Translations under genes and position numbers: made by a program | Notes under the pieces: generated by a model | The model's database searches: none | Seen by the model: only the letters and a program-made list of their open reading frames with translations | Told to the model about the DNA's origin: nothing | Assembly: GCF_011250555.1 (NCBI RefSeq) | Contig: NZ_JAANMZ010000042.1 | Coordinates: forward strand, 1 to 39,926 | Origin: Bacillus sp. MM2020_4 | GTDB lineage: Bacteria; Bacillota; Bacilli; Bacillales; Cytobacillaceae | DNA: 39,926 bases | Reading direction: 5' to 3' | In this document: in pieces, positions 8,415 to 15,584 of the stretch | How the letters are laid out: each line of letters begins with the position of its first letter | How positions within the stretch are numbered: the first letter of the stretch is position 1

Positions 8415-10364
8415 TTGATTAAAATCGGCACAATAATTGATGAACGCTATGAAATATTGAAAGAAATCGGCCGTGGCGGCATGAGTATAATCTATCTTGC
8501 GATGGATAACAGACTCAAGAAATCGCTGGTCGTAAAGGATATCCGCAAGCGGGCCAACAAGGATGATGAGTTGCTGATTAACAGCCTTGTTGTGGAGGCC
8601 AATATGTTAAAAAGGTTGGACCATGGTGCGCTGCCGCGGATCTATGATGTCATCGACCGCCAAGGTGAAATTTATGTGGTCATGGATTATATCGAAGGCG
8701 AATCGCTAAAGGAAAAGCTGGTGCGCGAGAAAATCGCCTCCGCTGATGAGGTCATCGATTGGGCGAAGCAGTTGAGCGATGTGCTCGGTTACCTTCATAC
8801 ACGAAAGCCGAACCCGATTATTTATCGCGATATGAAGCCTGATAATATCATGCTGACCCCTGAAGGGAAAATCAAGCTGATCGATTTTGGGATCGCCAGG
8901 GAGTTTAAAACAGAAAATACGACCGATACTACGAATCTCGGGACAAAGGGATACGCAGCCCCTGAGCAATTATCCGGCAAGCAATCGGATGAACGGACCG
9001 ATATTTATAGTTTAGGTGTGACACTCTATCATTTAGTGACGGGAAAAACCTTGAGTGACCCGCCCTATGAATTGAGGCCCATTCGATCGTGGAACACGGC
9101 ACTGCCGGAGGGTCTAGAACATATAATTGCCAAGTGTACCCACGCAGAACCCAGCCATCGGTATCAAAGCTGCGCGGAACTGGCCCATGATTTGCTGAAC
9201 ATTAACAAATTAACCCAGGGCTATAAACACAAGCTTTATAAAAAGTTAGGTCTATTTCTAATTCCGGCTCTCCTCTTTCTCGGATTTTCCACGACGTCCG
9301 TCTTTGGCTACAAAGGGATGAAGAATGAACAGCTCCAGGATTATTTGAGCCTAATTAATGAGGCAAACAGCGATATTCAAAATGGCCGGAATGCCGAGGC
9401 AAGCAAAATTCTCGAACAGGCGATAAAACTTGATAAGGGCAGGGCTATGGCCTATAACAATTTACTAGATATGTATATTCAAAACGGGGAAGCAGATAAG
9501 GGCCTGTCGAATATTGAAAGATATATGGATGATGGCTATGGACATATTGATCGAAATAGCGAGGTTCTCTTTAAAGTAGGAATGACCTATTTCGACGTGG
9601 AAAAAGATTATATTCGGGCTGAGGATTTTTTTAACAAGGTCAACCCAGAAGATAAGCCGGAAGTAGAGTATTACCGTACATTAGCTGCGACAATGGGAAG
9701 TTTAAATATCGACTATCATAAGTTTGCCGGTGATTTGGATGCCTTTGAAAAATTTACCGATAAAGCCCGTAATGATGCTAAAAAAATTGATAACTACCAT
9801 TCATTAGCGAATATTTACTTATCGTATAAAGCGCAAATTCCAGATGCCAATAAGAAGGCTATTCAATTAGTCAAAAAGGCAAATGATGTCCTAATCAAAT
9901 TAGACGATGATTTCTTAACAAGCAAATATGCACAAGATTTTGAGCGGAAACTGGCACAGGCCTACTACAGTAAAGGAATTAATTCACAGGATAAAACGGC
10001 AGCGGTTAGTGATTTTGAGGAAGCCATTCGTCTGTATACCAATCTTCTTGATTACCGAGAGGAATTGAATAAAGAGGAGGATATGCTTAAAATTGGCACG
10101 ATCTACGAAGAATTGGGTAAGCGTGAGCAGGCTGCTGAACAATACGAGCGTACGATCACGGATTTCCCTACTAGTCTTAATGCCTATACAAAACTAGGAA
10201 ACTTGTTGCTCGATATCGAACAGCCGAAAGAGGATCGGAATTATTCGGCAGCTATACAGGTGTACGAGCAGGCAGCCCAATTAAAGGATGCCGATCAGGA
10301 TGAGGGTTTTAAGAAACTGACAAGAAGGTACGTGAATTTGAATCTTGTCGGGCAGGGGGGATAA
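8415..10364 (+). CDS. Transmembrane Ser/Thr kinase with TPR-rich C-terminal region
   Basis: The kinase domain (about 10-265) looks active: glycine loop GRGGMS at 19-24, lysine K41, catalytic loop Y137-R138-D139 then MKPDN, DFG from D157, and APE inside GYAAPEQ. One membrane span lies at about 279-297, followed by a ~350-residue helical region with TPR-like repeats (for example NAEASKILEQAIKLDKG). It lacks the PASTA repeats of PrkC. The order kinase fold, one membrane span, helical repeat domain is the same as EssB/YukC, whose kinase fold is dead, so this may be a catalytically live EssB counterpart (inference). Start TTG 8415 is preceded by GGGGTGATG and lies six bases after the phosphatase stop. 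A stand-alone sensor kinase is the alternative. Confidence 0.92.
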   Translation: MIKIGTIIDERYEILKEIGRGGMSIIYLAMDNRLKKSLVVKDIRKRANKDDELLINSLVVEANMLKRLDHGALPRIYDVIDRQGEIYVVMDYIEGESLKEKLVREKIASADEVIDWAKQLSDVLGYLHTRKPNPIIYRDMKPDNIMLTPEGKIKLIDFGIAREFKTENTTDTTNLGTKGYAAPEQLSGKQSDERTDIYSLGVTLYHLVTGKTLSDPPYELRPIRSWNTALPEGLEHIIAKCTHAEPSHRYQSCAELAHDLLNINKLTQGYKHKLYKKLGLFLIPALLFLGFSTTSVFGYKGMKNEQLQDYLSLINEANSDIQNGRNAEASKILEQAIKLDKGRAMAYNNLLDMYIQNGEADKGLSNIERYMDDGYGHIDRNSEVLFKVGMTYFDVEKDYIRAEDFFNKVNPEDKPEVEYYRTLAATMGSLNIDYHKFAGDLDAFEKFTDKARNDAKKIDNYHSLANIYLSYKAQIPDANKKAIQLVKKANDVLIKLDDDFLTSKYAQDFERKLAQAYYSKGINSQDKTAAVSDFEEAIRLYTNLLDYREELNKEEDMLKIGTIYEELGKREQAAEQYERTITDFPTSLNAYTKLGNLLLDIEQPKEDRNYSAAIQVYEQAAQLKDADQDEGFKKLTRRYVNLNLVGQGG

Positions 10365-10365
10365 T

Positions 10366-10878
10366 GTGAACTTTCAACTCATGTTTTATGGCGGCATTGC
10401 CGGTGCTATCCTCTCGCTCATTCTTTCGATTATTGTTTTTATAAAAATGAACATTTCAGAGGTATTTGAGGATTTAACAGGATTTAACATTCACAAATGG
10501 GCTAAAAAATGGCAGCAACGCAGACGTTCCCGTCAAGAACAGTTCAATAAGCCGATCACAAGGGAGATTCAGCCCCGCCGTGATGTTGAACTGGAAGTAG
10601 CCGTGACAGGAACAGGAAGCGATGGCGATTCTACCGAGCTTTTGATAGAAGCTGCGGCGCCTACTGAGCTTCTTGCAGAAGCTGAAGCTGCCGCAGACGA
10701 AACAGAACCGCTCTCAACTGATGCGGCAGCAACGGAGCTGTTATTCGTGGAATCGGACGAGACCGAATGGTTGACTGAAGAAGCGGAAGAAACAACTGTA
10801 CTAGCAGAATCGGGTTCTACCAGTCACTTTAGGAAAGAACGAGACGTGGTCATTGTCCATACAGATGCAACCATATAA
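10366..10878 (+). CDS. Single-span protein with acidic tail of six T-x-x-L motifs
   Basis: This 170-residue protein has one N-terminal membrane span (about 5-26), a basic stretch (44-72) that places the rest in the cytosol, and a very acidic tail. The tail has six motifs with threonine and leucine three residues apart: T90-ELL, T100-ELL, T113-EPL, T123-ELL, T133-EWL and T143-TVL, spaced by 10 to 13 residues. FHA domains often read phospho-threonine by the residue at +3, and leucine or isoleucine is a known preference. I infer a multi-site docking tail, phosphorylated by the adjacent kinase and bound by the FHA domains of EssC or the DUF6382 protein. GTG 10366 is chosen over TTG 10345 because GGGGGG at 10355-10360 precedes it and the kinase stop is at 10362-10364. 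By size, position and single span it could occupy the place of EssA. I recognise no family. Confidence 0.8.
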   Translation: MNFQLMFYGGIAGAILSLILSIIVFIKMNISEVFEDLTGFNIHKWAKKWQQRRRSRQEQFNKPITREIQPRRDVELEVAVTGTGSDGDSTELLIEAAAPTELLAEAEAAADETEPLSTDAAATELLFVESDETEWLTEEAEETTVLAESGSTSHFRKERDVVIVHTDATI

Positions 10879-10893
10879 AAGGAGATTTTAAGG

Positions 10894-13800
10894 ATGGGAG
10901 AATGGATCAATAAAAACTATAGGCAGCATAAATGGCTGGTATGGACGAGCTTTTTTACCATCATGCTCATCTTTGCTTTTATTTTTACGAATCATGTCTT
11001 ATCGCAAAACGAGACAACGAGAGTCATCAAATTCAATGATCAAACCTGGGATATCGATAAAGATCCTAATCCGGCGTGGTTTTCGAACCAAAAGGATGTT
11101 GTGACGTTTACCGTCGACTTGAAAGAGGATTATCAAAATTACCTTACTTCTCTAAAGGAGTCTAAACAAGACGGAGCAACGACGCCTAAAGAAGTGGAGC
11201 AGCCATTTATCCTAAACGCTACTTATGATGGAAAAACGGCAGGCGATGTGAAGGTAAGTAAAATTCTCGATGCTGCATCGGCTTTTCAAGGCGAGTATAA
11301 AGTGGAAATCCCCCTGCCTTCAGATAGGGACAGTCTATTAGATGTAACGGTCGATTTTGCTGACAATACCTGGGGCTTCACTGCCAAACCAGCTATATTC
11401 AGCATTGAAAGGGATACAGTTACGCCAAAAATCAACCTTTCCGGGATCAATAAATCAATCTACACGGAAAGAGATGGTATCGTCGTTTTAAATCTGGAAG
11501 TAGTGGAAAAGAACTTCACACATGATCAGGTATCGGCCCTCGTTGTAGTGGATGAGGACGGAGACGGACAACCAGCAGAGATTCTTTGGGATCAAACGAA
11601 TAAGAATTTGGGCAAATTGGAGTTCCCTCAGTCAGGAAAATACGATGTTACGGCATTCCTTCGTGACCAAGCAGGAAATGAAAGTGACAAGCAACGTGTT
11701 TCGTTTACCATCAATAAAAATGAGCCAAAAATGTCCGGGATCGACCAAGGAGGATACTATCCTAATGATGTGACCGTTACATTTGAAGATGATGGGAAAA
11801 TCACCAAGGCTGAAGCAAACCTGGTGAGAACACATGATGGTGAAAGCCTTGAACACAAGGTGGATTTTACGCCAACTTTATTTCAGAAAAAAAGGACCGC
11901 CACCCTTACGCTTAAAGAGGAAGGTCATTACGAAGGAACCGTAACGATTACCGATAGCCAAGGGCAACCGTTCACCTATCCATTGTCCTTAACCATTGAT
12001 AAACGCGCACCGGTTATTTCTGTTACAGGTGTTGAGAACAATCAAAAATATAAAGAGAAGAAGACAGTGGCTATCACCATTACCGAAGACCAGCAATTAC
12101 ATGCAGATGCAACGAAGATGACGATGACGAAAAGATCTGTTGGCGGCAAAACAGAAACAATCCCATTACCACCAACCTTTTCCGCTGACAATAAAACAGC
12201 ATCATTCCAGCAAGAGTTTGCGGATGGACGATATGAATTGACGATTGCAACCAGCGATATTGCCGGCAATGAGGCCGGTAAAAAGGTTCTTTTCACTCTC
12301 GACAGCCAAAAACCGGAGCTTGAAGTATCGGTTGGCGGCAAGCCATTACTCAATCAGCAGCATGTTGATAACGGAAGTTTTGCCGTAAGAGCAAGCGATT
12401 TAACATTGGATCTAAGTAAAACGATCCTTACGTTAAATCAGAATAAGATCGCCTTGAATGCAGATGTGTCAGGGATGATTGCGACCTCGAAAAAGGATGA
12501 AACCTTAGCTGACGGCAAGTATCGTCTTTCCTTCAGCTCGATTGATGGGCTGGAAAATAGCGATTCGATTGGGCCAGTCGACTTTGTCGTTGACACCCAG
12601 GCACCTGAAGTGGCTCTTACCGGGATCGAGCCTGGTGCTTTTGTAAACAATGGCACAGTCATCATCACGGTAAAGGAGAAAAATTATCAGACCAACCATG
12701 TCACATATCTAGTGGAAAAACGGAGTGGGAATGGTCAATATACGCCTTTCCACGATGACCGGTTTGCAACATGGGAAAATACTGGGGAGACATCAACAGT
12801 CGCATTGCCATTTGGAAATAGCGATAATGCTGATGGTGAATACCGTATCACTGTAACTACTAAGGATGCGGCAGGCCATGAAGTAGTAAAGCAAGTGGAA
12901 TTTACTATTGACGCCACAGCGCCTGTAGTGAAAACCGACTTAAGTGCGGACTTTAATGGGAATCATTTCGCTCAAAAGGGGACCATCTCGATAATCGTCC
13001 ATGAAAACCAGGAAAATTTTGAGACAAGCGCTGTGACCATTGATGCCAGAAGGAAAAATGGTGAAGACTATGTGCCGGTTGATGGCATTACTGGAACATG
13101 GAGCCAGAATCCAGAAAGCTCGGTCTACACGGTTGTTTTTGCAAAAGAAGACCCCCAAAATGAAGGCGATTATCAACTTGTCATCAACGTCAAGGATAAG
13201 GCGGGCAATGTGGCAGAGCAACAGTCGCTTTTGTTTACGATTGACCATACTGTCCCAGTCGTGTCCATTGACCCGGCCTTCACTGAAAAGCGTTATTTTA
13301 ATCAAAATACGGATTTCCAGTTTAAAATCAGTGACACTAATCTGCGGGTAACGGGCAATGAATTGTCTGTGATGAAAGATGGTTCTCCTTTTTCAAAAGC
13401 CGGCCAGCTGGCATTGTTGGCTGGAACAAAGGATTCCGGTGTTGGTGCCTATACGTTTACCGAGGATGGTGATTATTCCGTTACCCTCGGAGCCACAGAT
13501 ACGGCGGGGAATGTTGGTGTCCAGGAAAAACGAGCGTTCATTATCGACAAAACAGCACCACGTTTAACGATTACAGGTGTTGATCCTGATGAAAAGAATT
13601 ACCACTATTACTCTACGGGGAAACAAGTATCGATTACGGCAGAGGATCGGAATTTTGCGCCAAAGGATCTTGAGCTTGTGGTCACAAAGGATGGGAAGGC
13701 CCTTTCGCTTGGCGAGTGGAAGAAGGTTTTTGAGGAAACAAAGGTAAACCCATCGCTTTTAGTCAAAGCCCATGTAACGAAGACGCTGACTGAGGATGGA

Positions 13801-15300
13801 AATTATACGATTTCGCTTGGACTGACGGACAAAGCCGGAAACCGTTCGGTGATTCCGCCCTTTGCCTTTGCGATTGACCAAACCAATCCGGCCATTGAGA
13901 TTCAAGGTGTAGAGGATCATGCTTTTTATAATACCGATAAAAAAATGGATGTGACCATTAAGGATAAAAACCTTAACTTGAATACCATTAAGGTAACAAG
14001 AGATGGCAGCCGCTACGATGCCGGAGATTTCCGTGTCAATGGTGAAACGGCTGCATTCAGTCACATCTTTAGCAATGAGGGCAAATATGAAGTAAATGTC
14101 GAGGCCGTTGACCAAGCAGGTAACAGCTTTAGCCGCAGCATGACATTTACGATTGATAAAACCAAGCCAGTGATTACCCCTAAATTTAAGGGTGAAAATC
14201 GGGTGATTCAAAATGGCGAGTATATCAATAAAATCTTCACGCCGCAATTTGCCTTAGACCAGCCTGAAGATACCATTGTATCTGTAACCCTGAATGGTGG
14301 CGCGGATATCAAGGGGCAAATTCCGACTGTGGCCACAGAAATGGAATATAGCTATCATGTGGTTGCCAAGGATAAAGCCGGAAATGAAACGATACTAGAA
14401 ATTAGTTTCACTTTAGATACAACAAGACCGAAGCTCGTGATTTCGGGAGTGGTAGATGGCTTCTTTAATAAGAATATTACACCGGAAGTAGAATATTCTG
14501 ATCTTCATTTGGACAATAACAGTACGTCGGTTACCCTTAATGGCAAGCCCTTTAAGAAGGGGCAGAAGCTAGAAGACGAAAGGGACTATGTCTTAAAAGC
14601 GACAATTACCGATTTGGCTAAGAATGTTCATGCAAGAACGATTGTCTTTACAATTGATAAATCGGCACCGGTGATCAGCTTTAAGGAGCCAATTACTGAT
14701 CAGTATTTTAATAAAAATATCATCCCAGCCTTGCTCATTAAAGATATGAGTGACTATGATATCATTTCCCTCACATTGGACGGGGATCCCTATACGATGG
14801 GGTCACCGATTGATACGGAAGGAAAGCATGTTCTATACTTTGAGATCAAGGACAAGGCTGGGAATATCAAGCAGTTAAGTGTCGAATTTATCATCGATAA
14901 AAAAAAGCCGAAGGTCGTGTACGAGGGCGTTAAGAAAAACAAGAAGTACACCGAAGCGGTAACGGTGGGAATCCGGCTTGAACATCCGGAGGATACGATT
15001 CAATCGTTTACAGTAAATGGCGAATCATTTATGGGTGACGTGGTGACAAAAGATGGAACCCAAGTAATTAAAACGACGCTGAAAGACATCAAGCCGTATG
15101 AAATCAAAGTAGTCGCAACCGATAAGGCAGGGAATGAACTGGTATCCATTATGCCTTTCGAAATCGTCGAAAAAAGTGCGGTTGTTAAATTCTATGAAAA
15201 TAAACCACTCTTTGCCGGAACGATTGCTGCAGGACTGCTTCTGTTATCAGCAGGCGGGGCTGCAATCTTAAGAAGGAGAAAAGTGGAAGAAGACAAATAA
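10894..15300 (+). CDS. Giant membrane protein with about 13 Ig-like repeats
   Basis: This 1468-residue protein has an N-terminal signal-anchor span (about 15-36), a long outside region, and a C-terminal span (about 1438-1458) ending in RRRKVEEDK. Domain boundaries recur as FTIDKTAPVI-like segments about 13 times, roughly every 90-110 residues, which is typical of bacterial Ig-like repeat arrays. There is no LPXTG motif, so it would be held by membrane spans at both ends. Start ATG 10894 follows AAAAGGAG. It is the last gene of the T7SS unit and is followed by a terminator. EsaA/YueB, which forms an extracellular stalk in normal T7SSb systems, is missing, so this protein may be its structural stand-in (inference). 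An adhesin or surface receptor is the alternative. Confidence 0.88.
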   Translation: MGEWINKNYRQHKWLVWTSFFTIMLIFAFIFTNHVLSQNETTRVIKFNDQTWDIDKDPNPAWFSNQKDVVTFTVDLKEDYQNYLTSLKESKQDGATTPKEVEQPFILNATYDGKTAGDVKVSKILDAASAFQGEYKVEIPLPSDRDSLLDVTVDFADNTWGFTAKPAIFSIERDTVTPKINLSGINKSIYTERDGIVVLNLEVVEKNFTHDQVSALVVVDEDGDGQPAEILWDQTNKNLGKLEFPQSGKYDVTAFLRDQAGNESDKQRVSFTINKNEPKMSGIDQGGYYPNDVTVTFEDDGKITKAEANLVRTHDGESLEHKVDFTPTLFQKKRTATLTLKEEGHYEGTVTITDSQGQPFTYPLSLTIDKRAPVISVTGVENNQKYKEKKTVAITITEDQQLHADATKMTMTKRSVGGKTETIPLPPTFSADNKTASFQQEFADGRYELTIATSDIAGNEAGKKVLFTLDSQKPELEVSVGGKPLLNQQHVDNGSFAVRASDLTLDLSKTILTLNQNKIALNADVSGMIATSKKDETLADGKYRLSFSSIDGLENSDSIGPVDFVVDTQAPEVALTGIEPGAFVNNGTVIITVKEKNYQTNHVTYLVEKRSGNGQYTPFHDDRFATWENTGETSTVALPFGNSDNADGEYRITVTTKDAAGHEVVKQVEFTIDATAPVVKTDLSADFNGNHFAQKGTISIIVHENQENFETSAVTIDARRKNGEDYVPVDGITGTWSQNPESSVYTVVFAKEDPQNEGDYQLVINVKDKAGNVAEQQSLLFTIDHTVPVVSIDPAFTEKRYFNQNTDFQFKISDTNLRVTGNELSVMKDGSPFSKAGQLALLAGTKDSGVGAYTFTEDGDYSVTLGATDTAGNVGVQEKRAFIIDKTAPRLTITGVDPDEKNYHYYSTGKQVSITAEDRNFAPKDLELVVTKDGKALSLGEWKKVFEETKVNPSLLVKAHVTKTLTEDGNYTISLGLTDKAGNRSVIPPFAFAIDQTNPAIEIQGVEDHAFYNTDKKMDVTIKDKNLNLNTIKVTRDGSRYDAGDFRVNGETAAFSHIFSNEGKYEVNVEAVDQAGNSFSRSMTFTIDKTKPVITPKFKGENRVIQNGEYINKIFTPQFALDQPEDTIVSVTLNGGADIKGQIPTVATEMEYSYHVVAKDKAGNETILEISFTLDTTRPKLVISGVVDGFFNKNITPEVEYSDLHLDNNSTSVTLNGKPFKKGQKLEDERDYVLKATITDLAKNVHARTIVFTIDKSAPVISFKEPITDQYFNKNIIPALLIKDMSDYDIISLTLDGDPYTMGSPIDTEGKHVLYFEIKDKAGNIKQLSVEFIIDKKKPKVVYEGVKKNKKYTEAVTVGIRLEHPEDTIQSFTVNGESFMGDVVTKDGTQVIKTTLKDIKPYEIKVVATDKAGNELVSIMPFEIVEKSAVVKFYENKPLFAGTIAAGLLLLSAGGAAILRRRKVEEDK

Positions 15301-15306
15301 TAGTAC

Positions 15307-15342
15307 AAAAAGCGATGGATTCTATTGAGTCCATCGCTTTTT
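15307..15342 (+). terminator. Rho-independent terminator of the T7SS unit
   Basis: Perfect 13-bp stem AAAAAGCGATGGA / TCCATCGCTTTTT with a 10-base loop and terminal T-run, starting seven bases after the stop codon. Confidence 0.9.
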
Positions 15343-15369
15343 GTTTTAGTTGTGCTTATTTTGGGTTTC

Positions 15370-15485
15370 ATTCCGCCAAACATATTGGGAATTCCGCCAA
15401 ACTAGTGATTAATTCAGCCAAACTGGGCACGGATTCCACCAGACTAGTAATTAATTCCGCCAAACTGACCATTCATTCCGCCAAA
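15370..15485 (+). repeat. 21-bp-period ATTCCGCCAA array (right copy)
   Basis: Six units start at 15370, 15391, 15412, 15433, 15454 and 15475, an exact 21-bp spacing. Cores are ATTCCGCCAAA with changes in the third (ATTCAGCCAAA) and fourth (ATTCCACCAGA). The array follows the T7SS terminator by 27 bp and has the same family, spacing, unit number and strand as the array at 185-300. The frame reading NSAKLxx heptapeptides stays open through it. The rest of the 279-bp gap holds only the two converging terminators. Confidence 0.87.
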
Positions 15486-15549
15486 CGCACAAATCGGAAG
15501 CCTCAGCCCCGCCATTTCAATTCAAAATACCATTTTTAGAATAAGAGAG

Positions 15550-15584
15550 AAAAAAATAGAGCATCCAAAAGGGACGCTCTATTT
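15550..15584 (-). terminator. Rho-independent terminator of the GTPase/tubulin unit
   Basis: Stem AAATAGAGCATCC (15554-15566) with GGACGCTCTATTT (15572-15584) has one mismatch. On the minus strand it is followed by a T-run. The stop codon of the GAP1 gene (15579-15581) lies inside the stem. Confidence 0.85.

Noticed and set aside
15315..15539. Open frame of 74 codons reading NSAKL-type heptads
   Set aside because: Its ATG lies inside the terminator stem of the T7SS unit, it has no ribosome binding site, and its repeat is explained by the 21-bp DNA array.
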